From positions 1 through 15,006 of the forward strand of contig JAJRBS010000065.1 of the NCBI GenBank assembly GCA_028679325.1: 15,006 nucleotides of DNA, in the 5' to 3' direction. Within the stretch, counting starts at the first letter, position 1, and the number at the start of each line of letters is the position of its first letter. Source of the stretch: Methanoregulaceae archaeon (lineage in GTDB: Archaea > Halobacteriota > Methanomicrobia > Methanomicrobiales > Methanospirillaceae). The notes below the pieces were generated by a model, which was not told the DNA's origin, made no database searches, and saw only the letters and a list, made by a program, of their open reading frames with translations. Below, piece by piece: positions 1-7,401 of this stretch. Made by a program: the position numbers and the translations under genes.

Positions 1-663
1 ACGGTCTTTGTCTCGGGTATCGGGTGTTCGTCCCGGGCTCCAGGATACATCTCGGCCGATTCCCTTCATACCACCCATGGCCGTGCCCTGGCCTTCGCTA
101 CCGGGATCAAGCTCGCGAACCCCGACCTGAAAGTTGTGGTCTTCACCGGGGACGGCGACCTTGCCGCCATCGGGGGGAACCACTTCATCCACGCCTGCCG
201 GAGAAACATCGATCTCACCGTGGTCTGCATGAATAACCTGATCTACGGCATGACCGGTGGGCAGGGGAGTCCCACCACCCCTCCGGGGGCACTCTCCACC
301 ACCACACCCTATGGTTCGGCAGAACCGGCATTCGATCTCTGCGGCCTGGCCTCGGCAGCGGGGGCAAATTATGTGGCCCGGTGGACCTCCTACCATGTCA
401 AGGAAATGACAGCGGCGATACGAGAGGGTCTCGCGGTCCCCGGGTTCTCGTTCATCGAGGCCCTGGTCCAGTGCCCGACAAACTATGGCCGCAGGAACAA
501 GTTCCGCCAGGTCCTCGACCAGGTCGAATACTTCAGGACACACGCAATGCTTGCCCAGAAGGCTGAACGTATGCGGGAGAGCGGCGAGGCCGTCCCCGAG
601 AACATGTTCGTGGTCGGGGAGATGCTGCGACGGAACCGGCCGGCACTGGGGGTGCGGCGATGA
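1..663 (+). CDS. korB: 2-oxoacid:ferredoxin oxidoreductase, beta subunit (KorB), 5' partial
   Basis: Reading frame 1 is open from the first base of the window, so the gene is cut off at its N-terminus; 220 residues are visible. The beta subunit binds thiamine pyrophosphate (TPP) and helps interconvert succinyl-CoA + CO2 and 2-oxoglutarate with ferredoxin. Visible signs: the GIGCSSR segment (residues 6-12), which matches the conserved GIGCS region of this family; SLHTTHGRALAFATGIKLA (21-39); and the TPP/Mg motif from GDGD (50-53) to NN (78-79), followed by YGMTGGQ. Its stop TGA overlaps the korC ATG (ATGA at 660-663), so the two are translationally coupled. Related beta subunits act on pyruvate or branched-chain 2-oxoacids. 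I assign 2-oxoglutarate because succinyl-CoA synthetase genes follow directly; that substrate call is inference from context. The alpha (korA) and probably delta (korD) subunits should lie just left of the window. Confidence 0.93.
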   Translation, partial: TVFVSGIGCSSRAPGYISADSLHTTHGRALAFATGIKLANPDLKVVVFTGDGDLAAIGGNHFIHACRRNIDLTVVCMNNLIYGMTGGQGSPTTPPGALSTTTPYGSAEPAFDLCGLASAAGANYVARWTSYHVKEMTAAIREGLAVPGFSFIEALVQCPTNYGRRNKFRQVLDQVEYFRTHAMLAQKAERMRESGEAVPENMFVVGEMLRRNRPALGVRR

Positions 664-1199
664 GAAAGGAGATCCGGTTCTCGGGCTTTGGCGGGCAGGG
701 GATCATCCTGGCCGCGGTCATCCTCGGGAGGGCGGCAGTAATGTATGACAAGACCTACGCCGTCCAGACCCAGGTCTACGGGCCGGAAGCCCGGGGCGGG
801 GCATCGATGAGTGCCGTCATCATCGATGACGAGCCTATCCTCTTCCCCAAGGTCACCCGGCCTGACATCTACGTGATCATGTCCCAGGAGGGCTTCGAGA
901 AGTACGGGACAGATGCGCCCCCTGATGCAGTGATGCTGGTCGACTCGAGCCTGGTCCATTCCCGGCCCTCCTGCCGGTGCATCGATGTCCCGGCCACCCG
1001 CGAGGCACGGGAAGTCCTCGGCCGGGATATCGTGGCCAACATCATCATGCTCGGGGCTCTCGTCGCCGCGACCGGGGTAGTAAGCAGGGAAGCCATCGAG
1101 AAGGCTATCCTCGACTCGGTCCCGAAAGGGACGGAAGCATTGAACCTCAATGCCCTGAAACGGGGATTTGAGCTGGTGGAACAGGGAGTCAGGACATGA
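660..1199 (+). CDS. korC: 2-oxoacid:ferredoxin oxidoreductase, gamma subunit (KorC)
   Basis: A 179-residue protein of the pyruvate/2-oxoglutarate ferredoxin oxidoreductase gamma family, usual length about 180. The N-terminal FSGFGGQGIILAA (residues 7-19) is the family glycine-rich signature, and QTQVYGPEARGG (36-47) is the second conserved block. It is a structural subunit of the cytoplasmic KorABCD complex, which makes 2-oxoglutarate reductively from succinyl-CoA or oxidises it, depending on ferredoxin state. The ATG at 660 overlaps the korB stop. A G-rich stretch (GGGGGTG) about 6 bases upstream can serve as ribosome binding site. Its own stop overlaps the sucC start in another ATGA. The family is sure; substrate specificity rests on the sucCD neighbours. 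Confidence 0.93.
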   Translation: MRKEIRFSGFGGQGIILAAVILGRAAVMYDKTYAVQTQVYGPEARGGASMSAVIIDDEPILFPKVTRPDIYVIMSQEGFEKYGTDAPPDAVMLVDSSLVHSRPSCRCIDVPATREAREVLGRDIVANIIMLGALVAATGVVSREAIEKAILDSVPKGTEALNLNALKRGFELVEQGVRT

Positions 1200-2281
1200 A
1201 ACTCATGGAGCATGAGGCAAAGGCAGTCTTTGCCGAGAACGGCATCCCGGTGCCGAAAGGGGTGGTCGTCAGGTCGTTAGACGATCTTGCGGGCGCTCTC
1301 GCTGACCTGCCCGGCGAATTTGTCTTAAAGGCCCAGGTTGATGTCGGTGGCAGGGGCAAGGCCGGCGGCATCCGGATGGCTGACAGGGCGACAGGCGTTG
1401 CAATCGCAACGGAACTCTTCGCAAAAGATATCCGGGGATGCCCGGTACGGGAGATCCTTGCCGAGGAGAGACTGTTGATAACGCACGAGTACTATGCCAG
1501 CATCTCTGTTGACAGGTCAACGAAGGGGGCCCTCATCCTCTTTGCTGATGAAGGGGGCGTCGATATCGAGGCTCTGGCCCGGGACAGGCCCGGTGCCGTC
1601 CGGCGGGCAGCCCTTCCCCCGGTCATATCCCGGATCCCTTCTTTCATGGAGAGGGATCTTGTCGGTGCAGCACCGAAGGAGATAGGGCAGGTCCTCCAGA
1701 AGCTCTACCAGGTCTTTCTCCGGAAAGATGCCATGCTGGCCGAGATCAACCCCCTGGTGACCACAGCCTCGGGGGTCTTTGCCGCCGACGCCAAACTGGT
1801 CATCGATGACAATGCCTTAAAAAGGCAGGGGATAACCCTGAACCGGGAACTCTCTCCCCGCGAAAGGGAGGCAGAGAAGCACGGGTTCTCGTACGTGGAG
1901 CTCGACGGCTCGATCGGGGTCATCGGGAACGGGGCAGGTCTCACCATGGCTACCCTGGACCTGATCGGCTTCTACGGGGGGAAGGCCGCCAACTTCCTTG
2001 ACGTGGGAGGCGGTGCCGACCAGGAAAGGGTCAAGTATGCCGTTACCCTGGTTGCCGGAGTTCCCGGGGTGAAGGTCATTATCGTCAACCTCCTTGGCGG
2101 GATAACCCGGTGCGATGACGTGGCACGCGGCATCATCGAGGCCGGAGTCGTTCAGCCGGTCATCGTCCGGCTGGCAGGGACGAACGAGGCCGAAGGGAGA
2201 GCACTCCTTGCCGCGAAGGGCTACCGGATGCTCGACAGCATGGAGGAGGCCGTCGATGCGGCTGTGGAGGCCACACGATGA
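1196..2281 (+). CDS. sucC: Succinyl-CoA synthetase (ADP-forming), beta subunit
   Basis: A 361-residue SucC, close to the usual archaeal and bacterial length. It forms or consumes succinyl-CoA with ATP/ADP, together with SucD. The N-terminal ATP-grasp domain (about 1-220) carries LKAQVDVGGRGKAGGI (44-59), the nucleotide-binding loop, and AEINPLV (182-188), whose acidic and Asn residues bind magnesium. The C-terminal ligase-CoA domain has GNGAGLTMATLD (244-255), NFLDVGGGA (266-274) and NLLGGITRCDDVA (298-310), all typical of the family. The ATG at 1196 overlaps the korC stop and has a GGAG upstream. The stop overlaps the sucD start (ATGA at 2278-2281). In this setting it probably activates succinate so that KorABCD can make 2-oxoglutarate; that direction is an inference from methanogen metabolism, not from the sequence. 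Confidence 0.95.
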   Translation: MKLMEHEAKAVFAENGIPVPKGVVVRSLDDLAGALADLPGEFVLKAQVDVGGRGKAGGIRMADRATGVAIATELFAKDIRGCPVREILAEERLLITHEYYASISVDRSTKGALILFADEGGVDIEALARDRPGAVRRAALPPVISRIPSFMERDLVGAAPKEIGQVLQKLYQVFLRKDAMLAEINPLVTTASGVFAADAKLVIDDNALKRQGITLNRELSPREREAEKHGFSYVELDGSIGVIGNGAGLTMATLDLIGFYGGKAANFLDVGGGADQERVKYAVTLVAGVPGVKVIIVNLLGGITRCDDVARGIIEAGVVQPVIVRLAGTNEAEGRALLAAKGYRMLDSMEEAVDAAVEATR

Positions 2282-3144
2282 TCTACGCTGATCGGACAGC
2301 CGGCATCATCGTTACCGGGGCCACCGGGAAACAGGGGGCATTCCATATCGCCCTGATGAACGAATACGCCCGAAGTGTCGGCGGGACCGGTGTGGTTGCC
2401 GGCGTGACTCCCGGAAAAGGCGGACAGGAGATCCATGGTGTGCCGGTCTACAACACCGTCCGGGAGGCGCTCTGCAGCCATGACGCCTCCGTGGGAGTCA
2501 TCTTCGTGCCCGGGAGTGCAGCCGGGGACTCGGTGATGGAGGTGTCCGCGGCCGGGATCCCGCTGGCTGTGGTCATCACTGAACACATCCCGGTTCACGA
2601 CACCATGAAGGCTGTCGCCTTTGCGCGTCTGAAGGGATGCGATGTCATCGGGCCGAACTGCCCGGGACTGCTCTCACCCGGAGAGATAAAACTGGGGATC
2701 ATGCCGGCCCATCTCTTCTCCCCAGGACCGGTCGGCGTTATCTCGAGAAGCGGGACTCTCACCTACGAGATTGTCGATGAACTCACCAGGGCAGGCCTCG
2801 GGCAGAGTTCGGTGATCGGCATCGGCGGGGACCCGGTAATCGGACAGACCTTTACCGATGTCCTGTCACGGTTCGGGAATGACGATGCGACCAGGGCCGT
2901 GGTCCTTATCGGCGAGGTCGGGGGCTCTCTCGAAGAAGAAGGTGCAGCCTCGACCGATCTCCCCATCGTCGCCTATATTGCCGGTATCTCGGCACCTCCC
3001 GAGAAGAGGATGGGGCATGCCGGCGCGATCATCGAGGGTGGGGAGGGCGATGCCCGGTCAAAGATCCTGCGCTTAAAAAAGAGAGGTGTCCCGGTCGCTG
3101 GCCGTCCCTCCGAGATCCCGGGCCTGATCAGGGACCTGATCTGA
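2278..3144 (+). CDS. sucD: Succinyl-CoA synthetase (ADP-forming), alpha subunit
   Basis: A 288-residue SucD, the usual length. The N-terminal CoA-binding Rossmann domain shows IIVTGATGKQG (10-20), GVTPGKGG (42-49) and GPNCPGLLSPGE (125-136). The C-terminal domain contains the RMGHAGAIIEGG segment, in which His247 is the expected phosphorylated histidine that carries phosphate between nucleotide and succinyl-phosphate. The ATG overlaps the sucC stop, with GGAGG at 2266-2270 as ribosome binding site (7-base spacing). It is the last gene of the korBC-sucCD unit; a hairpin and T6 tract begin 4 bases after the stop. All expected catalytic segments are present. Confidence 0.95.
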   Translation: MIYADRTAGIIVTGATGKQGAFHIALMNEYARSVGGTGVVAGVTPGKGGQEIHGVPVYNTVREALCSHDASVGVIFVPGSAAGDSVMEVSAAGIPLAVVITEHIPVHDTMKAVAFARLKGCDVIGPNCPGLLSPGEIKLGIMPAHLFSPGPVGVISRSGTLTYEIVDELTRAGLGQSSVIGIGGDPVIGQTFTDVLSRFGNDDATRAVVLIGEVGGSLEEEGAASTDLPIVAYIAGISAPPEKRMGHAGAIIEGGEGDARSKILRLKKRGVPVAGRPSEIPGLIRDLI

Positions 3145-3147
3145 CAG

Positions 3148-3174
3148 GCCCGGGCATCCCGGGCTCCCTTTTTT
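3148..3174 (+). terminator. Hairpin plus T6 terminator after sucD
   Basis: A perfect 7-bp GC stem (GCCCGGG, loop CAT, CCCGGGC; 3148-3164) is followed by TCCC and a run of six T (3169-3174). The T-run alone fits archaeal termination; the strong hairpin makes it look like an intrinsic terminator. It separates the kor-suc operon from the next gene, which has its own TATA-like box. Confidence 0.7.
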
Positions 3175-3183
3175 CCCTGAAAC

Positions 3184-3190
3184 AATATAA
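3184..3190 (+). promoter_or_regulatory. Putative TATA box for the PH-like/zinc-ribbon gene
   Basis: AATATAA sits in an otherwise GC-rich gap, about 40 bases before the start codon at 3229. An archaeal start site about 25 bases downstream would fall near 3211-3214, giving a short leader of 15-18 bases with only a weak GGT-type ribosome binding site. Position and composition fit; not experimentally supported. Confidence 0.5.
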
Positions 3191-3228
3191 GGCTGGAGAC
3201 GAAAAATGAAAGGTAGGTCTGATTACAT

Positions 3229-4059
3229 ATGAACAGCAGCCAGTCCGTTCCTCCTGATCCTGCGGGCGGCGGGGAGGAGCCTGAAGGTGCAGAACGATAC
3301 CTCCACCCGGGAGAGGAGCTCAGGATCTGCTCGTCCGATATCCAGATAAAGAAGTTCCGGTTCGAGGCCTACCTCACCAGCCGGAGACTCTTTCTCATTG
3401 ACCAGAACGACCCGAAACCGGGGGTTACTGCCAAGGAGATCCCGGTCGGGTCCATCATCGGGAGCTACCTCGAGGATTCACCATCACACGAACCGGTGAT
3501 CGTGCTCTCGGTCAAGACCGCCGATGATGACATCAGGACCATGAAGATGACCTTTGCCCATACGGGCGAGGAGAGGACGAGAGAGTCAGAGGACTGGCTC
3601 CACCTCGTCGCCCACGCTACAGCGACCACCGGGGAGGGAGGGATCCGGCCGCAAGCCTCCGGGCCTGGACCTGCCCCGGCTCTCTCTCCCGAGGCACGGG
3701 CCTTGTCTGACACTATGGTCTTTCCTGCCCCGCAACCTGAACCTTCAAGGGAGAGGCCCACGACTGCGGCACAGGTTCGTAACAAACCTTCCGTCGCCCC
3801 TGCGGCACCGGCACCCGCACCCGTTCAGCCGCATTCGGTGACAACTCCCATCCAGTTCTGCTTCCACTGCGGGAAGAGACTGCCTCCCGGGGCGAACTTC
3901 TGCCCTTACTGCGGTACACGGGCCCATTCTTCCATTCATCCCGGAGACCCGCAGACACAAAAGACCCAGCCCCCCGCTGCACCGCAGCAGCAACCGAAAC
4001 CTTCGGTTGAGGAAGCGGAGGAGAAGAAACGGGGCTGGAGACGTATCTTCGGAAGATAA
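3229..4059 (+). CDS. PH-like domain and zinc-ribbon protein, function unknown
   Basis: 276 residues in three parts. Residues about 22-131 look like a small PH-like beta domain: LTSRRLFLIDQ (49-59) resembles the signature strand of prokaryotic PH domains, followed by IPVGSIIGSYLED and IVLSVKTADDDIRTMKMTFA. Residues about 132-208 are a low-complexity linker rich in Pro and Ala. Residues 211-228 are a zinc ribbon with CFHC and CPYC (Cys 211, 214, 225, 228). The C-terminus is charged and ends in a basic-aromatic tail (KKRGWRRIFGR) that could touch a membrane or nucleic acid. There is no signal peptide or membrane segment, so it should be cytoplasmic. It has its own promoter-like box and stands alone between the kor-suc terminator and a convergent methyltransferase gene. 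The PH-like call rests on pattern resemblance only. I do not recognise a characterised homologue and assign no function. Confidence 0.8.
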   Translation: MNSSQSVPPDPAGGGEEPEGAERYLHPGEELRICSSDIQIKKFRFEAYLTSRRLFLIDQNDPKPGVTAKEIPVGSIIGSYLEDSPSHEPVIVLSVKTADDDIRTMKMTFAHTGEERTRESEDWLHLVAHATATTGEGGIRPQASGPGPAPALSPEARALSDTMVFPAPQPEPSRERPTTAAQVRNKPSVAPAAPAPAPVQPHSVTTPIQFCFHCGKRLPPGANFCPYCGTRAHSSIHPGDPQTQKTQPPAAPQQQPKPSVEEAEEKKRGWRRIFGR

Positions 4060-4083
4060 GGGGAGAGGGATTCACCCCTCCTT
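4060..4083. other. Stem-loop bridging the convergent stop codons
   Basis: Only 12 bases separate the two convergent genes here. GGAG-A-GGG (4062-4069), loop ATTCA (4070-4074) and CCCCTCC (4075-4081) can form a 7-bp stem with one bulged A, extendable by two G-T wobbles. The loop holds the stop codon of the minus-strand gene. There is no adjacent T-run, so it is a weak terminator candidate. Confidence 0.35.
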
Positions 4084-5127
4084 ACGGGCGATCATCATCC
4101 GGACGGTGGTGTCCGCGTGGTAGTCGTCCGGAATACGGATCTCCCGCACCAGGGCAAGTCCGGCCTCTGCCAGGGCCGTTTTGTACTCCTGCGTGAGAAA
4201 CTCTTTTTCACGGGTATAACTCCCCCGGCCTTTTTCCTCGTTGTCGATGGTCCAGAGCTGCCATTCGAGTGCCTGCCATGGTCTTCTCCTTTCCCGATCA
4301 TCGGACTGGGCATTGACAAAGTATCCCCCGGGATTGAGGGAATCCGCAATTCTCTCCACCAGATCGATGCTCTTTCCGCTGGGGGCTGATGACGAGAGGA
4401 CGATGTCGTAACCGCTCCCGAAGGAGTCGGAGAAGAAATCCCCGGCCATGGTCCGGACTCGCACGGCCTGGAACAGGGAGATATTCTTCCCGGCAAGGGG
4501 GATGACCTCAGGCAGATCGAAGACCACAGTCTCGAGTACCGGGCTTGCCGCCGCCAGGGCGATGGCATAGAGGCCGTGACCTCCGCCAAGATCCACCATC
4601 CTCCGGCATGCCGGAAAACCGGGCAGGTTTATTATCTCCCGGATCGTCCTCTGCAGCCTGCCGCAGAGGGCATTTTCCGCCATGGCCGGAAGGGAGATCT
4701 CCCTGAAGAAAAATCCCTTCTCAAACGATACCGGCCCGTCCCTGAGGCAGTCAGTGAGATGCGCCCATATCTCCTTTCCAAAGATTGCAGTCTTCCGGAT
4801 ATAATGAATCTGTGCGTAAGGCGACCCTGACACGAGGTAGGTTGAGCTGACCGGTCTGTTCTGGTAGAACCCGTCCTGGCAGGAGACAAGACCGGCATCT
4901 GCCAATACTCCAAGGAGGTTCCGGAGTGACCTTTCATCGGTCCCCGTGCTATCTGCCAGCTTTCCCGGCTCGCCTGTTCCCTCTTCGAGACTGTCAAAAA
5001 GCCCGATCTCGCAGCCCGCGCTGAGCGCAGCAAAACGGGAAATTCCTTCCATCGCGGCATCGATGCCGGAAAAGAACAATTCAGGGGAGAAGGGTGGGAA
5101 AGTGCGGAAGTCGAAAGGCTCATGCAT
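4072..5127 (-). CDS. SAM-dependent methyltransferase, O-methyltransferase-like with N-terminal winged-helix region
   Basis: 351 residues from the chosen ATG at 5127. Residues about 30-100 resemble the dimerisation/winged-helix region of family-2 O-methyltransferases (FAALSAGCEIGLFDSLEEG, then a helix-turn-helix-like RSLRNLLGVLADAGLV). The C-terminal half is a Rossmann methyltransferase: motif I MVDLGGGHGLYAIALA (177-192), an acidic loop VFDLPEV (202-208), AGDFFSD (228-234) and the post-motif LNPGGYFVNA. The frame stays open to an ATG at 5265 (397 residues). I prefer 5127 because the extra 46 residues are low in family character and overlap the likely promoter region shared with the SAM synthetase gene. 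No strong ribosome binding site precedes either start. The acceptor substrate is unknown; divergence from the SAM synthetase gene is suggestive only. Confidence 0.82.
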   Translation of the reverse strand: MHEPFDFRTFPPFSPELFFSGIDAAMEGISRFAALSAGCEIGLFDSLEEGTGEPGKLADSTGTDERSLRNLLGVLADAGLVSCQDGFYQNRPVSSTYLVSGSPYAQIHYIRKTAIFGKEIWAHLTDCLRDGPVSFEKGFFFREISLPAMAENALCGRLQRTIREIINLPGFPACRRMVDLGGGHGLYAIALAAASPVLETVVFDLPEVIPLAGKNISLFQAVRVRTMAGDFFSDSFGSGYDIVLSSSAPSGKSIDLVERIADSLNPGGYFVNAQSDDRERRRPWQALEWQLWTIDNEEKGRGSYTREKEFLTQEYKTALAEAGLALVREIRIPDDYHADTTVRMMIARKEG

Positions 5128-5249
5128 AGTTACCAGACCCTGGGAGGATCTTCCAGATGAAGGTTGCGCCCCGCCTTTTTTCAGGCTCTCCGCATCTGTG
5201 AGATGGCGGGGAGAGGGAGCATACTTCGCCGGTGCGCTGAAAGGAACGA

Positions 5250-5256
5250 TTAAATG
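5250..5256 (+). promoter_or_regulatory. Putative TATA box in the divergent methyltransferase/SAM synthetase gap
   Basis: TTAAATG lies in an AT-rich stretch, with a purine-rich run (AAGGAACGA) just upstream that could act as a TFB recognition element. A start about 25 bases downstream (near 5279) would give the SAM synthetase mRNA a leader of about 29 bases that includes its ribosome binding site. Read on the minus strand, the same element would start transcription near 5227, which supports the 5127 start of the methyltransferase. Weak match. Confidence 0.35.
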
Positions 5257-5295
5257 ATTTCCCATCTTTTTCTATTCTGATAAATTGACGCTCCA

Positions 5296-5302
5296 GAGGA
5301 GG
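5296..5302 (+). promoter_or_regulatory. Ribosome binding site of SAM synthetase
   Basis: GAGGAGG ends 5 bases before the ATG at 5308. It matches the purine-rich complement of the archaeal 16S rRNA 3' end and fixes the start of the gene. Confidence 0.75.
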
Positions 5303-5307
5303 ACCTG

Positions 5308-6510
5308 ATGAAGAGAAATATCAAAGTTGAGGCGCTGCAGCAGATACCGCTCGAGCAGCAGGAGATCGAGGTTGTGGAACGAAAATGCATCGGCCACCCG
5401 GACAGCCTCGCCGATGGTATCGCCGAGACGATCAGCAGGGCCCTTTCCCGGGCATACATCGAAGAGTGCGGGGCGGTCCTGCACCACAACACCGACCAGG
5501 GAGAGATCGTGGCCGGGGAGTCGCGACCGAAGTACGGCGGCGGCAAGGTCATCAAGCCGATCTACATGCTGCTTGATGGGCGTGCCACCAAGCAGTTCGA
5601 CGGCATCGACTTCCCCACGGATACCATAGCGATCGAGGCGGCCCGGGACTACCTCCGAAAAACCCTGACCAACCTTAACCATGACCGGGACATCATCATC
5701 GATGTCCGGCTCGGCTCCGGCTCAACTGACCTGCGCGACGTCTTCCGGCCCTGCCAGAACACGACCCCGCGGGCAAACGACACCTCGTTCGGTGTCGGCC
5801 ATGCGCCGTTCTCGGAGACAGAGACCATCATCCGGGAACTGAGCGACTATATCGACGGGACTCTGCGTGCCCGCCACCCGGCCATAGGCCAGGACATCAA
5901 GATCATGGGACTCCGGGACGGGAACACCATTACCCTGACCCTGGCCTGTGCCATGGTCGACCGCTACTGCTCGGGCCTTCCTGATTACCTTGAGAATAAG
6001 GAGATCCTGAAAGAGAGCGCACAGATAGTGGCAAAAAAGTATACCAACAGGAAGGTGATTGTCGATGTCAATACTGCCGATGACATCGATTCCGGAAGCG
6101 TTTTTCTGACCGTGACCGGGACATCGGCCGAGATGGGGGACGATGGTTCGGTGGGACGGGGCAACCGCTGCAACGGCCTGATCACCCCCAACAGGCCCAT
6201 GAGCATGGAAGCCACCAGCGGGAAGAACCCCATCAACCACATCGGGAAGATCTACAACATCCTCTCCACCCAGATGGCCCAGCACTGCGTCAGGGAGGTC
6301 GATGGTATCGAGGAGATCTACATCAGGCTCCTCTCCCAGATAGGAAAACCCATCGACCAGCCTCTCGTGGCCAGCATCCAGGTGCTCCTGAAGCCCGACC
6401 ACAATCTCAAAGGAATCGGTAGTGATATCGAGTCCATCATCGACCAGGAACTATCCGATATTACCTGCTTGACCGAGAAGATCATCCGTGGCGAAGTCAG
6501 GACCTTCTGA
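5308..6510 (+). CDS. mat: S-adenosylmethionine synthetase, archaeal type (methionine adenosyltransferase)
   Basis: 400 residues, the usual length for the archaeal AdoMet synthetase family, which is only distantly related to bacterial MetK. It makes S-adenosylmethionine from methionine and ATP in the cytoplasm. Conserved blocks: ERKCIGHPDSLADGIAE (about 28-44), HHNTDQGEIVAG (about 59-70), GVGHAPFSETE (about 162-172), and GRGNRCNGLITPNRPMSME (about 284-302) followed by ATSGKNPINHIGKIYN. The C-terminus GEVRTF is typical. The start at 5308 is set by a GAGGAGG site. It is the first gene of a plus-strand run into hisG, hisA and hisB; the hisG start codon lies inside its last eight codons. SAM is needed by the neighbouring methyltransferase as well as for methylations across the cell. 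Confidence 0.96.
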   Translation: MKRNIKVEALQQIPLEQQEIEVVERKCIGHPDSLADGIAETISRALSRAYIEECGAVLHHNTDQGEIVAGESRPKYGGGKVIKPIYMLLDGRATKQFDGIDFPTDTIAIEAARDYLRKTLTNLNHDRDIIIDVRLGSGSTDLRDVFRPCQNTTPRANDTSFGVGHAPFSETETIIRELSDYIDGTLRARHPAIGQDIKIMGLRDGNTITLTLACAMVDRYCSGLPDYLENKEILKESAQIVAKKYTNRKVIVDVNTADDIDSGSVFLTVTGTSAEMGDDGSVGRGNRCNGLITPNRPMSMEATSGKNPINHIGKIYNILSTQMAQHCVREVDGIEEIYIRLLSQIGKPIDQPLVASIQVLLKPDHNLKGIGSDIESIIDQELSDITCLTEKIIRGEVRTF

Positions 6511-7399
6511 AGCAGGCAATGATCCCGGGAAGGACCGGGCCGGGATCCGGCTCGCCATCCCGAACAAGGGAAGGATCGCCGCTCCGGTAACTGATCTCCT
6601 GGAGAAAAGCGGACTCCACCTCCTGGACAAGGGAGACCGGAGACTCCTGTCCCGTACCCCTGACCCCGATATCGAGGTGCTCTTTGCCCGCCCGGTTGAT
6701 ATCCCCGAGTACGTTGCCGACGGTGCGGCCGACCTCGGCATCACCGGGAGGGACATGGTGCTCGAACGCCGGGCCTCGGTTGTGGAGCTCCTCGACCTGG
6801 GGATCGGTGCAGCATCACTGGTCCTGGCTGTCCCCGATGCATCGATGGCCCGCGGTCCCCGTGACCTGGCCGGAATGAGGGTGGCCACCGAGTTCCCGGT
6901 CATTGCCGGCAATTATTTTGGCAAGCTGGGCATCCCGGTCACGATCGTGGCCGTCGGCGGGGCATGCGAGATAACCCCGCACCTCGGTATCGCTGAAGCC
7001 ATCCTCGACCTCACCAGTTCGGGAGAGACTCTCCGCTCGAACCGGCTCAGGATCATCGGGACCGTGCTCTCCACGAGCACCGTTCTCATCTCCCATCCCG
7101 GGGTGAAAGAGGCACGGGCAGAGAAGGTCGAAGAGATTGTCCTTGCCCTCCAGAGCGTCATCCATGCCCGGGGGCAGTGTTACCTGATGATGAATGCCCG
7201 GCGGGAATGCCTGGAGGAGATCCGGAAAGTTCTCCCCGGTCTCTCGGGCCCGACCATCATGGAGGTGGCCTCACGCGAGGATCTTGTGGCTGTCCACGCC
7301 GTGGTGAGCGAGGAGAGGGTCTACGGCCTGATCAGCCGGCTGAAGAGGGCTGGGGCCCGTGATATCCTGGTCATGCCGATCGAGCGGATGATCCGGTGA
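6488..7399 (+). CDS. hisG: ATP phosphoribosyltransferase, long form
   Basis: 303 residues. It catalyses the first step of histidine synthesis, joining ATP to PRPP. The catalytic part begins at GIRLAIPNKGRI (19-30) and includes ADLGITGRDM (81-90) and the PRPP-loop region AEAILDLTSSGETLRSN (169-185). A C-terminal HisG_C domain (about 228-303) marks the long form, which is regulated by histidine and needs no HisZ partner. The start is odd. The only in-frame start codon before the conserved core is GTG at 6488, which overlaps the upstream SAM synthetase gene by 23 bases and adds an 18-residue Gly/Pro/Asp-rich extension. No clear ribosome binding site precedes it. An ATG at 6519 is out of frame. 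The stop TGA overlaps a GTG before hisA (GTGA at 7396-7399). Confidence 0.93.
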   Translation: MAKSGPSEAGNDPGKDRAGIRLAIPNKGRIAAPVTDLLEKSGLHLLDKGDRRLLSRTPDPDIEVLFARPVDIPEYVADGAADLGITGRDMVLERRASVVELLDLGIGAASLVLAVPDASMARGPRDLAGMRVATEFPVIAGNYFGKLGIPVTIVAVGGACEITPHLGIAEAILDLTSSGETLRSNRLRIIGTVLSTSTVLISHPGVKEARAEKVEEIVLALQSVIHARGQCYLMMNARRECLEEIRKVLPGLSGPTIMEVASREDLVAVHAVVSEERVYGLISRLKRAGARDILVMPIERMIR

Positions 7400-7401
7400 C
7401 C

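Noticed and set aside
483..959. Minus-strand open frame of 158 codons opposite korB/korC
   Set aside because: It lies wholly antisense to two well-supported genes, and its sequence (rich in Asp, Arg, Pro) resembles no family. GC-rich DNA gives many such shadows.
5722..6402. Minus-strand open frame of 226 codons opposite the SAM synthetase gene
   Set aside because: Antisense shadow of a strongly conserved gene; no ribosome binding site or recognisable motif.
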